The notes under the pieces are model-generated. The model saw only the letters and a program-made list of their open reading frames with translations, made no database searches and was not told where the DNA came from. Source: an uncultured Eubacteriales bacterium (GTDB taxonomy: Bacteria; Bacillota; Clostridia; Christensenellales; CAG-138). Taken from it: DNA of 27,000 bases. Every line of letters begins with the position of its first letter. Within the stretch, counting starts at the first letter, position 1. The position numbers and the translations under genes are program-made. The stretch lies in contig CACXNN010000022.1 in the NCBI GenBank assembly GCA_902768995.1, forward strand, positions 1 through 27,000, written 5' to 3'. Positions 15,303 to 22,676 of this stretch are shown in pieces.

Positions 15303-15994
15303 AGCGGGGCGGCCTGTTCGCAGGGGCCTTCGGCACCATCGCCTTTTTGGCGGTGGGGGTTTGCCTCTGCGCCTTGTTCCTGCTGGTCTACCCCGTAGGC
15401 GAGATGAACAGGCTGTTCGAATATGCCCTGGTGATCCTGTGCTTCGCCTTCGCCTGCGGCCGGAGGCGGGGGGATATGGACGGGTTTATGGCCCTGCTGG
15501 CCCTGCTGTTCACCGTGGGGGCGGACTTCTTTCTGGTAGCCCTGAAGGAGGAGCAATGGCTCCCCGGCATGGCCCTCTTCTGCTGCGCCCAGCTCTGCTG
15601 GGCCCTGCGGCTGTGGGGGATGGAGGACGGGCGGCGGCGGCTTTCCCACGCCCTCACCTGGGCCTGCGTTTGTGGGACGCTCCTGGTGGTGGCGGTGATC
15701 CTGGCCCGGGGCGCGGACCCGGTGCTGCTTATGGGCGCGGTGTACGCCTCCTTCCTCGTCACCACCGTCTTCTTCAGCTATCTCACCCCTCGGAACCTTC
15801 TCTTCACCCTGGGCATGACCCTCTTTTTGGGCTGCGACCTGTTCGTCGCGGTGAACAACGCCGCCCTCTACCTGGACCTCTCTGCCTATCCTTTGCTCAA
15901 GACCCTCCACGACATACCCTTCAACATGATGTGGGCCTTCTACGGTCCCAGCCAGATGCTGCTCTCCCTGTCCTCCGCAGGCGGGAAGCGCTGA
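15299..15994 (+). CDS. Polytopic membrane protein, distantly YhhN/lysoplasmalogenase-like; start codon uncertain
   Basis: About 231 residues with eight hydrophobic helices. The pattern VGADFFLVALK ... GMALFCCAQLCWALRLW, then LGMTLFLGCDLFVAVNN, and a last helix after LHDIPFNM resembles the YhhN/TMEM86 family, some of which hydrolyse lysoplasmalogens; similarity is weak and function unproven. No ATG, GTG or TTG lies at the natural N-terminus (KRGGLFAGAFG...). The best fit is CTG at 15299, which overlaps the tdk stop as CTGA, mimicking the common ATGA coupling. The alternatives are TTG/GTG codons inside the first helix or a sequence error. Co-transcribed with tdk; no terminator seen after it. 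Confidence 0.7.
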   Translation: MKRGGLFAGAFGTIAFLAVGVCLCALFLLVYPVGEMNRLFEYALVILCFAFACGRRRGDMDGFMALLALLFTVGADFFLVALKEEQWLPGMALFCCAQLCWALRLWGMEDGRRRLSHALTWACVCGTLLVVAVILARGADPVLLMGAVYASFLVTTVFFSYLTPRNLLFTLGMTLFLGCDLFVAVNNAALYLDLSAYPLLKTLHDIPFNMMWAFYGPSQMLLSLSSAGGKR

Positions 15995-16010
15995 TTTTTC
16001 ACCCTTCATC

Positions 16011-16039
16011 TTGCGTTTTCACCGCCAAAAAGGTATACT
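16011..16039 (+). promoter_or_regulatory. Promoter of the clostripain-family gene
   Basis: -35 TTGCGT (16011-16016), 17-bp spacer, -10 TATACT (16034-16039). AAAGGAG precedes the ATG at 16077. Confidence 0.75.
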
Positions 16040-16076
16040 ATATTGAATCATGGCATGAAAAGGAGCGATTCGATCC

Positions 16077-18671
16077 ATGGAAAACAAACGGCCAACCGGT
16101 CACGGTAAAAAAGTCGGTTCCGGCTCCGCCCACGTGGAGAAGGGGGAGAAGGTATCCTCCCGTCCCGTAGGCACGGGGTCCGGACGCACGGGCAGCTTCG
16201 ATCAGCGCCCCGGGGAGAACCGGGACGGGGAACGGTCCACCGCCGGAAAGCTGGGGCTTTTGGCCCTGCTGCTGGTGCTGCCCAAGAAGTATCGCCGCAT
16301 CCTGCTCATCGTCATCGCCGTGGTGGCGGTGCTGGGCATGCTGGGCAAGTGCGGCGGCGCCTTCTCCGGCAGCGACGTATCCTACTACCCCGAGACGAAC
16401 CAGCTCTCCCAGGCCACCGACGCGCCTTACTATACCTATGCGCCCGTGGTCACGGAAGCCCCCGTCTATACCGAGGCCCCGGTGATCACCCCGGCTCCCG
16501 TGGTCACCGAGGCTCCCGTGGTCACCGCCGCCCCCGTGGTGGGGGAGGCCAGGGCCAAGCGGGTCGTCCCCAAGGGCAACGGCAAGGACACCGTCACCGT
16601 CATGATCTACATGTGCGGCACGGACCTTGAAAGTAAGTACGGCATGGGCACCAGCGACCTCGGCGAGATGGTGAAGGCCACCATCTCCGACAAGGTGAAC
16701 GTGATCGTGGAGACCGGCGGCTGCCGGGCCTGGAAGAACAACATCGTTTCCAGCTCCGTGAACCAGATCTACCAGGTCCAGACCGGAGGCCTTCGGCGGC
16801 TAGAGAGCGACTTCGGCAAGAGCTACATGACGGACCCGAACAACCTGGCGTCCTTCATCCAGTACTGCAAGAAGAATTTCCCGGCGGATCGGAACATCCT
16901 GATCTTCTGGGATCACGGCGGCGGCTCCCTCTCCGGCTACGGCTACGACGAGAAGCAGGGCAGCGGCTTCGGCGTCTCCGCGGACACCATGACCCTGCCT
17001 GAGATCAAGGCGGCCCTGCAGAAGGGCGGCTGCGTCTTCGACTGGATCGGCTTCGACGCCTGCCTCATGGCCACGTTGGAGACCGCCATGGTCTGCAACG
17101 ACTATGCGGACTACATGATCGCCTCCGAGGAATCGGAGCCTGGCACCGGCTGGTACTACACCGACTGGCTCACCCAGCTGTCGAAGAACACCTCCGTTTC
17201 CACGGAGAGCATCGGAAAGACCATCGTGGACACCTTCGTCACCGCCAGCCAGCGGGCCCAGGCCAACGCTCAGGTGACCTTGAGCGTGGTGGATCTTGCC
17301 AAGATGTCGGGCACCGTGCCTCAGGCCCTTCGGAACTTCTCCGCCGCCACCACCAACCTGATCAAGGGCAACAACTATAAGCAGGTAGCGGACGCCCGGG
17401 CCAACGCCCGTCAGTTCGCCCGCCAGAGCCGGATCAACCAGGTGGACATGATCGACCTGTGCGAACGGATCGGCACCGCGGAATCCAAGACCCTGGCAGC
17501 CGCTCTGAAGGGTTGTGTGGCCTACAACAAGTCCACCATGACCCGGGCCTACGGCGTGTCCGTCTACTTCCCCTACGAGACCCTCAACGGTGTGAAGAAC
17601 GCCATCAACACCTACAATAACCTGGGCATCGATTCGGAGTATACGAAGTGCATCCAGAGCTTCGCCAGCGTGGGCCAGGGGGGCCAGTTCGCCTCCTCCG
17701 CGTCCCAGCAGGGCTACGGCTCCTACTCCTCCGGCGGCGACCTCCTCAGCACCCTTCTGGGCGGCTTTATGGACAGCAGCTCCTACGGCGGCTCCGGCAG
17801 CTCCTACGGCAGCTCCGGCAGCGGCTACGGCAGCTCCCCCTATGGCTCGTCCTCGCCTCTGGGCTCCCTGCTGGGGGACTACACCACCAGCGCCGGCTCC
17901 GGCTCCTACTCCGCCGGCAACAGCGTGGACGCCTCCACCATCTATGACCTGCTGAACGCCTTCTCCGGCCGGTCCATGCCCGCCGCCCTCGACTGGGTGG
18001 ATACGGACCTGGTGGCCAGCAAGGCTCTGGACATCTCCGAGAACCGTTTGGATCCCGCCCGGATCACCATCACGAACAAGAACGGTGTGCCGACCCTGGT
18101 CCTGACCGACGCGGAATGGGCTCTCATCGAGACCGCCGCCGTGAACGTGTTTGTGGACGACGGGAAGGGCTTCATCGACCTGGGGTACGACAACTATCTC
18201 GAGTACGATCAGGACAACGACCTCATCCTGGGCTTCGACGGCACCTGGCTCTGCGTGGACGGCCACCCGGCAGCCTTCTACATGACGGAGGCGGGGGAGG
18301 ACGGCACCTACGGCCGCATTCCCGCCAAGATCACCCGGAACGGGGAGGAGATGCTGATGAACATCATGGTGTTCATCGACCAGGACGGCGACGCCGTGGT
18401 CCTGGGCGCCGATCCCCTCTATGCCGGGGAGACCGAGACCCTGGGCAAGGGCAGCATCCCCCTGGAGAAGGGCGACAAGATCCAGCTCCTCTGCGACTAC
18501 TACACCTACGACAACGCCTACGAGGGCAGCTACACCCTGGGCAAGGCTTTCACCGCCGGCAGCAGCCTGACGGTGGAGTATCTGGTCTTGGACAACACCG
18601 AGCTTACGGTCAGCTACCGCCTCACCGACGTGTACGGTAACGTGTACTGGACGCCGGCGGTCGTCTACTAA
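16077..18671 (+). CDS. Membrane-anchored clostripain-family (C11) cysteine peptidase
   Basis: 864-residue peptidase of clan CD. Order: basic cytoplasmic N-terminus (1-70), one TM helix (about 74-90), Pro/Val/Thr stalk of APVVTEAP repeats (about 118-157), C11 catalytic domain (about 170-530), Ser/Gly/Tyr-rich linker (535-618), and a C-terminal beta-rich domain of about 245 residues. Catalytic H280 is in FWDHGGGSLSGYG and nucleophile C329 in GFDACLMATLE. C11 enzymes cleave after Arg/Lys and often self-process. Type II topology would place the protease outside. The linker contains DLLSTLLGG (555-563) and PLGSLLGD (594-601), like the repeats of the DUF937 protein at 22677. Substrate and role of the C-terminal domain are unknown. 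Confidence 0.92.
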   Translation: MENKRPTGHGKKVGSGSAHVEKGEKVSSRPVGTGSGRTGSFDQRPGENRDGERSTAGKLGLLALLLVLPKKYRRILLIVIAVVAVLGMLGKCGGAFSGSDVSYYPETNQLSQATDAPYYTYAPVVTEAPVYTEAPVITPAPVVTEAPVVTAAPVVGEARAKRVVPKGNGKDTVTVMIYMCGTDLESKYGMGTSDLGEMVKATISDKVNVIVETGGCRAWKNNIVSSSVNQIYQVQTGGLRRLESDFGKSYMTDPNNLASFIQYCKKNFPADRNILIFWDHGGGSLSGYGYDEKQGSGFGVSADTMTLPEIKAALQKGGCVFDWIGFDACLMATLETAMVCNDYADYMIASEESEPGTGWYYTDWLTQLSKNTSVSTESIGKTIVDTFVTASQRAQANAQVTLSVVDLAKMSGTVPQALRNFSAATTNLIKGNNYKQVADARANARQFARQSRINQVDMIDLCERIGTAESKTLAAALKGCVAYNKSTMTRAYGVSVYFPYETLNGVKNAINTYNNLGIDSEYTKCIQSFASVGQGGQFASSASQQGYGSYSSGGDLLSTLLGGFMDSSSYGGSGSSYGSSGSGYGSSPYGSSSPLGSLLGDYTTSAGSGSYSAGNSVDASTIYDLLNAFSGRSMPAALDWVDTDLVASKALDISENRLDPARITITNKNGVPTLVLTDAEWALIETAAVNVFVDDGKGFIDLGYDNYLEYDQDNDLILGFDGTWLCVDGHPAAFYMTEAGEDGTYGRIPAKITRNGEEMLMNIMVFIDQDGDAVVLGADPLYAGETETLGKGSIPLEKGDKIQLLCDYYTYDNAYEGSYTLGKAFTAGSSLTVEYLVLDNTELTVSYRLTDVYGNVYWTPAVVY

Positions 18672-18686
18672 GATACGGATCGAAAG

Positions 18687-18717
18687 CGAGCGCTCCTTTT
18701 TAAGGGGCGCTCGTTTT
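18687..18717 (+). terminator. Hairpin with T run between peptidase and thrC-like gene
   Basis: CGAGCGCTCC/GGGGCGCTCG stem (18687-18696 with 18704-18713, one T-G pair), 7-nt loop, TTTT. It looks like an intrinsic terminator but ends only 14 nt before the next start codon, so it may be a leaky terminator or attenuator. Confidence 0.75.
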
Positions 18718-18731
18718 AGAAAGGAAGATGT

Positions 18732-19826
18732 ATGGAATTCGTTTGCAGCGTCTGCGGAAGGCGGGAGAGCGTCGCCACCCGAAAGCCCAAGTGCGGCTGC
18801 GGGGGCCTCTGGACGCTGGACTTCACGCCGCCCAAATTCGATTTAGATAATGTGGATAGGGGAGAGTGGAGCCAGTTCCGCTATCGGAAGTTCATGGCAT
18901 TGGAGGGGGAGACCTGGCGGGGCATCTCCCTGGGCGAGGGCATGACGCCCGTGGTGCGCCTCGACGAGAACGTGCTGCTGAAGATGGACTACATGATGCC
19001 CACCCTGTCCTTCAAGGACCGGGGGGCGGCGGTGCTGGTGGCCCACGCGAAGGCCATCGGCGTGGAGAAGGTGGTCCAGGACAGCTCCGGCAACGCGGGC
19101 AACGCCGTGGCGGCCTACTGCGCCCGGGCGGGGATCGGCTGCGAGATCTTCGTGCCCGAGGGCACCAGCCCCAAGAAGATCGATATGATCCGCGCCCACG
19201 GAGCCACCTGCACCGTGGTGCCCGGCAGCCGGGACCACTGCGCCGACGTGTGCCGGGCCAAGGTGGAAACCGAGGGGCTCTACTACGCCAACCACGTGTA
19301 CAACCCCTTCTTCTACGAGGGCACCAAGACCTATATCTATGAGGTCTACGAGCAGCTCCATCGCATCCCGGCGAACCTGGTGATACCCGTGGGTAACGGC
19401 ACCCTGTTCCTGGGGGCCATGAAAGCCCTGGAGGAGCTTTTGGCGGCGGGCTGCATCGACGCCTTCCCCCAGATCATCGCCCTGCAGAGCGAGAAATGCG
19501 ACCCGCTGCTGCAGGCGGCGGCACAGGGGCGGGACGATCCGGCACCCGTCAAGCCGATGCCCACCCTGGCGGAGGGTATCGCCATCGGCCAGCCCATGCG
19601 GGGCGCCGAGATATTGGCCTACGCGAGGAAGCACAGCGTCCGGTTCGTCCACGCTCCGGAGGACCGCATCCTGGAGGCCCGGGCTTTCCTGGCCCGCCAG
19701 GGTGTGTACGTGGAGCACACCACCGCCGCCAACTACGCGGCCTATCGGCGGTACTGCGAGCTGTACGGCCCCACCCCCGACACCCTCATCACCATGTGCG
19801 GCGCGGGGCTGAAGTCGGATCATTGA
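18732..19826 (+). CDS. Threonine synthase-like PLP enzyme with N-terminal zinc ribbon
   Basis: 364-residue fold-type II PLP enzyme. An N-terminal ribbon (C5, C8, C21, C23) precedes the PLP domain. K95 in TLSFKDRGA is the Schiff-base lysine; DSSGNAGNAVAAY holds the phosphate/Asn contacts; VGNGTLFLGA is the glycine loop. This matches the short, archaeal-like threonine synthases (phosphohomoserine to threonine), but related lyases share the fold, so the reaction is probable rather than certain. No other threonine gene is nearby. The ribosome site AAAGGAAG is just upstream. It has no room for its own promoter after the preceding hairpin, so expression likely depends on read-through from the peptidase gene or on an upstream promoter I could not identify. 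Confidence 0.85.
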   Translation: MEFVCSVCGRRESVATRKPKCGCGGLWTLDFTPPKFDLDNVDRGEWSQFRYRKFMALEGETWRGISLGEGMTPVVRLDENVLLKMDYMMPTLSFKDRGAAVLVAHAKAIGVEKVVQDSSGNAGNAVAAYCARAGIGCEIFVPEGTSPKKIDMIRAHGATCTVVPGSRDHCADVCRAKVETEGLYYANHVYNPFFYEGTKTYIYEVYEQLHRIPANLVIPVGNGTLFLGAMKALEELLAAGCIDAFPQIIALQSEKCDPLLQAAAQGRDDPAPVKPMPTLAEGIAIGQPMRGAEILAYARKHSVRFVHAPEDRILEARAFLARQGVYVEHTTAANYAAYRRYCELYGPTPDTLITMCGAGLKSDH

Positions 19827-19827
19827 T

Positions 19828-19971
19828 GCGACTTTTCTCTTCGGTGAAGAGAAAAGTCGCCCAAAAGAGAAGCTTAAGAATATAAGTGATGCTCTACCAT
19901 GGCCATACTTATCTTCCTAAGCTTCTCTTTTTCCGCCGCTTTTTTTTCTTCACCGAAGAGAAAAAAGCGGC
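19828..19971. repeat. Nested triple palindrome between convergent genes
   Basis: Three hairpins in a row. A: perfect 15-bp stem, GCGACTTTTCTCTTC (19828-19842) with 19846-19860, loop GGT. B: perfect 14-bp stem, AAAAGAGAAGCTTA (19863-19876) with 19918-19931, plus an imperfect inner stem. C: 17-bp stem with one T-G pair, 19935-19951 with 19955-19971, loop ACC. C is close to the reverse complement of A, so the whole 144 bp also reads as one large inverted repeat centred in B, and the A and C loops are complementary. It lies between genes ending at 19826 (+) and 19985 (-). It can act as a bidirectional terminator; a MITE-like origin is possible. Confidence 0.9.
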
Positions 19972-19984
19972 AAAATAAATAGTT

Positions 19985-20590
19985 TTATCTCCGTTTCGAC
20001 TCCACTTCGCTCTCCGGCTGGCCGTCCCACGTGGCGCCCTCCAGATGGACCATCTTCTCCGTCAGGAGCTTAGAAAAGCCGGAAACGATGGCGGAGGAGT
20101 AGATGAGCCGCTCCACGTCCACGCTCTGGGCGGCGGGGCTGTGGAGCACATCGTCCCCGGCGGCCCGGACCAGCTGGATGAAGACCAGGCACACGTCGTG
20201 ATGGGTCTTCACATACTCCTCGTAGATGCGGCGGACCTCGCTTTCGGGCAGGCCCAGGGGCAGCATCTTCTGGATGTAGGGGATGTTCACGCTCTGCTTC
20301 AGGGAGCAGACCATGATGAGGTAGGCCATGTGGACCCGGGTGTACTTCTTCTTCACCGGCGGGGGCATGATCTTCAGCCGCACGTAGTTGTTGATGATGC
20401 TGGCGGTGATGGCGGCGTTGCCGTGCTCGTCCTCGGGCAAGAAGTTCAGATACCGCTGCAGCAGCATGACCACCTGATCCATGTACAGGTCCATGTCCGG
20501 CAGCTCGTCCCACTGGGGCAGGTGAAAGTTGTTGAGATAGTTCTCCCATCGGCGGAGCTTGGCGCCGATCAGCTTCACATCATAAGCCAT
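19985..20590 (-). CDS. DUF1836 domain protein
   Basis: 201-residue protein of the DUF1836 family, common in Firmicutes. Family-typical segments: WDELPDMDLYMDQVVMLLQR (about 27-46), ITASIINNYVRLKIMPPPVK and KKYTRVHMAYLIMVCSLKQ. The second segment resembles a MerR-like helix-turn-helix, so DNA binding is plausible, but no member function is known to me. The start is ATG at 20590, 8 nt after AGGAG; an in-frame GTG at 20596 is too close to that site. It has its own promoter with a TGATATATCA palindrome next to the -10. Convergent with the thrC-like gene. Confidence 0.88.
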   Translation of the reverse strand: MAYDVKLIGAKLRRWENYLNNFHLPQWDELPDMDLYMDQVVMLLQRYLNFLPEDEHGNAAITASIINNYVRLKIMPPPVKKKYTRVHMAYLIMVCSLKQSVNIPYIQKMLPLGLPESEVRRIYEEYVKTHHDVCLVFIQLVRAAGDDVLHSPAAQSVDVERLIYSSAIVSGFSKLLTEKMVHLEGATWDGQPESEVESKRR

Positions 20591-20616
20591 ATGCACGTCT
20601 CCTAATATGATATATC

Positions 20617-20645
20617 AGTATACTCCCTTCCGGTCCGTTTGACAA
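20617..20645 (-). promoter_or_regulatory. Promoter of the DUF1836 gene with adjacent palindrome
   Basis: Minus strand: -35 TTGTCA (20640-20645), 17-bp spacer, -10 TATACT (20617-20622). The perfect palindrome TGATATATCA (20608-20617) covers the predicted transcription start. Confidence 0.75.
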
Positions 20646-20687
20646 GAGTGAACGAATTATGGCAAATGAAACATTTTCATGAATCAG

Positions 20688-20716
20688 TTGACAGAATTAT
20701 CAGAATGGTTTAATAT
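20688..20716 (+). promoter_or_regulatory. Promoter of the DegV gene
   Basis: -35 TTGACA (20688-20693), 17-bp spacer, -10 TAATAT (20711-20716), with TATAAT overlapping at 20714-20719. AAGGAG precedes the ATG at 20750. Confidence 0.75.
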
Positions 20717-20749
20717 AATAACAGATATTAGATCAAGGAGACAGACCAT

Positions 20750-21592
20750 ATGGCATATCATATTTGGACGGACACCTCGGCGAACCTGCCCGCGCCCCTG
20801 TGCAAGAAGCTGGGCATCGGGGTGCTGCCCTTTCATTTCATCCACAACGGCGGGGCGGAGCAGTGCTGCCTGGACACGGACGCCTTCCCCTACGACGATT
20901 ATTACGAGGATCTGAAGAACGGCGGCGTCGCCACCACCTCCATGATCAATTCCGAGGCCTATCGGGAGATCTTCGAGCGGGAGGCCGCGGCGGGGAACGA
21001 CGTGCTGTATATCGGCATGTCCTCCGGCATCAGCGGGGCCTACGGCGCATCCGCTTTGGCGGCCCGGGAGGCGGGGGAGAGGTACCCCCAACACCGCTTC
21101 GAGGTCTTCGACACCAAAGGCGCTTCCCTGGGGGAGGGCTTGCTGGTGCTGGCGGCCCAAAAGCTCCAGAAGGCGGGGGCGGACCTCCAGAAGGTCATGC
21201 GGGAGCTGGATCGGCTTAGGACCCACATGATGCAGATCTTCACCGTGGACGACCTCATGTACCTGAAGCGGGGCGGCCGCATCTCCCGCATGAAGGCGGT
21301 CATCGCCTCCGTCCTCAACATCAAGCCCATCCTGCGGGGGGACGAGGAGGGCCGGATCGTGGTCACCAACAAGACCGTGGGCCGGAAGGCCTCCATCCGC
21401 ACCCTGGCGGACGACCTCATCGAGAACATCGACGAACAGGACGCCTGCGGGGTGGGCATCGCCCAGGCGGGTTGCGCCGCCGACGCCCAGGCCCTGATCG
21501 CCCGCATCCGGGCCAAGTTCCCCAGTCTGCCCATCCTGACGGTCCCCTACGAGCCCGTCACCGGCAGCCACGTGGGCCCCGGCGCCGTATAA
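20750..21592 (+). CDS. DegV-family fatty-acid-binding protein
   Basis: 280-residue DegV protein. These bind a fatty acid and act as FakB-type partners of fatty acid kinase FakA, feeding exogenous fatty acids into phospholipid synthesis; FakA is not in this window. Visible family features: the opening IWTDTSANLP, ATTSMINSEAY, IGMSSGISGAYGA (carboxylate-binding Ser region), VFDTKGASLGEGL, the DLMYLKRGGRIS motif, SVLNIKPIL and the C-terminal GSHVGPGAV. Length is standard. The start has AAGGAG 9 nt upstream. Single-gene unit ending at a bidirectional terminator. Confidence 0.95.
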   Translation: MAYHIWTDTSANLPAPLCKKLGIGVLPFHFIHNGGAEQCCLDTDAFPYDDYYEDLKNGGVATTSMINSEAYREIFEREAAAGNDVLYIGMSSGISGAYGASALAAREAGERYPQHRFEVFDTKGASLGEGLLVLAAQKLQKAGADLQKVMRELDRLRTHMMQIFTVDDLMYLKRGGRISRMKAVIASVLNIKPILRGDEEGRIVVTNKTVGRKASIRTLADDLIENIDEQDACGVGIAQAGCAADAQALIARIRAKFPSLPILTVPYEPVTGSHVGPGAV

Positions 21593-21605
21593 CGAAGAAC
21601 GAAAA

Positions 21606-21633
21606 AAAGGAGCTGCCCTCGGGCAGCTCCTTT
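21606..21633. terminator. Bidirectional terminator after the DegV gene
   Basis: AAAGGAGCTGCC/GGCAGCTCCTTT perfect 12-bp stem (21606-21617 with 21622-21633), CTCG loop. The A run at 21602-21608 gives the minus-strand gene a T tail. Confidence 0.9.
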
Positions 21634-21645
21634 CGTATGGCGTGG

Positions 21646-22497
21646 TTACGGATTGGCGGGAGTGACGGCGTTGGTGCCGCCCTGCTCGTTGGCAGTGGCC
21701 CGCTTGGCGCAGAAGCTGCACAGCTCGCCCCGGTTGTTCTCCCAGGCTTCCTGCAGGGAGGTGTGGTGCAGGTTTTCCTCGGAGGTGTTGGTCAGGGCCT
21801 GGCAGTCGCCGAAGAGGTGATACTTCTTGCCGTAGGTGGTCCAGAAGCAGCCGTCGGGATCCTGGGTGTCGATGTTGTACTCCTGGGTGACCTTGTCCAC
21901 CTCGTCCTGGGTCACGGGATGATAGTCGGCGGAGACGCCGCCCACCAGCAGCGTGATGGCGGCCAGGGCCGCGATAGCGATCTTCTTGGTCTTGGCGTCC
22001 AGCTTGTCGTTCTTCAGGATCAGCACGAGGCCGATGACGAAGAAGATCAGGAAGGCCATGATGAGGCCCAGCTGGTTCCAGATGAACTGGACGACCTTGT
22101 TGTGGGACTTGATGGGATGGATGTGGTTGGTCTTCTTCCACAGCAGGGCGGCGCCGATGCACAGGGCCACGGCCACCACGATGTCGATGATCATGGGCGT
22201 GTAGTTCTTCAGCACCAGCATCCGCATGGCGCCGAAGGGCAGCTCCAGATCCCCGAGCTGGGGCAGATACATGGCCACGATGGCCAGGGCCCACATGACG
22301 AAGGCCAGCACCCGCCACAGGACGGTATTCTTCTTCTTGCCGGTCTCCTTCTCCTCCATCTGCGCGAGAGCCGCCTTCAACGCGGCGGCGGAGGGCTTCT
22401 TCGCTTCCGCGGGCTCAGCCTTCTTGGCGGGCGCCTTCTTGGCCGGCTCCTTCTTGTCTTCCGCCTTGGCGGTCTTTACTTTCTTTTCCTCTTCCAA
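21646..22497 (-). CDS. Membrane protein with Lys/Ala-rich N-terminus and Cys/His C-terminal motif
   Basis: 283 residues, function unknown. The first 50-55 are Lys/Ala/Glu/Pro-rich (KKEPAKKAPAKKAEPAEAKK). Four hydrophobic helices follow (about 61-80, 92-117, 139-160, 170-187). The C-terminal domain ends with YHLFGDCQALTN ... LQEAW ... GELCSFCAK, a H-x4-C ... C-x2-C pattern like the small zinc-binding tail domain related to Ada metal-binding folds (YHxxxC ... A...G..PC..C). The start is TTG at 22497: GGGGG lies 9 nt upstream and no ATG fits. It diverges from the DUF937 gene, whose C-terminus is also Lys-rich. The role of the tail is unknown; nucleic acid contact is only a guess. Confidence 0.82.
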   Translation of the reverse strand: MEEEKKVKTAKAEDKKEPAKKAPAKKAEPAEAKKPSAAALKAALAQMEEKETGKKKNTVLWRVLAFVMWALAIVAMYLPQLGDLELPFGAMRMLVLKNYTPMIIDIVVAVALCIGAALLWKKTNHIHPIKSHNKVVQFIWNQLGLIMAFLIFFVIGLVLILKNDKLDAKTKKIAIAALAAITLLVGGVSADYHPVTQDEVDKVTQEYNIDTQDPDGCFWTTYGKKYHLFGDCQALTNTSEENLHHTSLQEAWENNRGELCSFCAKRATANEQGGTNAVTPANP

Positions 22498-22547
22498 AGT
22501 CGAGTTCCCCCTTTTGAGAATGCACCATATATACTATGGATGGAAGC

Positions 22548-22576
22548 AGTATACCACAAGGTATGGTAGGTTGCAA
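22548..22576 (-). promoter_or_regulatory. Promoter of the Lys-rich membrane protein gene
   Basis: Minus strand: -35 TTGCAA (22571-22576), 17-bp spacer, extended -10 TGGTATACT with TATACT at 22548-22553. Confidence 0.75.
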
Positions 22577-22617
22577 CGGATTCTGAAACAAAATCTGCGA
22601 TTTTTTTGCATCGCGCA

Positions 22618-22646
22618 TTGATATTCCCTCAGAATTGTGGTATTTT
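22618..22646 (+). promoter_or_regulatory. Promoter of the DUF937-ABC operon
   Basis: -35 TTGATA (22618-22623), 17-bp spacer, -10 TATTTT (22641-22646). AAAGGAG follows before the ATG at 22677. Confidence 0.6.
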
Positions 22647-22676
22647 TATGCTATCTTGGAAAGGAGCGTAAAAAGT

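Noticed and set aside
19828..19971. Insertion sequence or complete mobile element
   Set aside because: No coding capacity and no clear target-site duplication at the ends. Kept only as a palindromic element with a possible MITE-like origin.
20679..20915. Small open frame across the DegV promoter
   Set aside because: It runs through the -35, -10 and ribosome site of the DegV gene and then out of frame into it; no ribosome site of its own.
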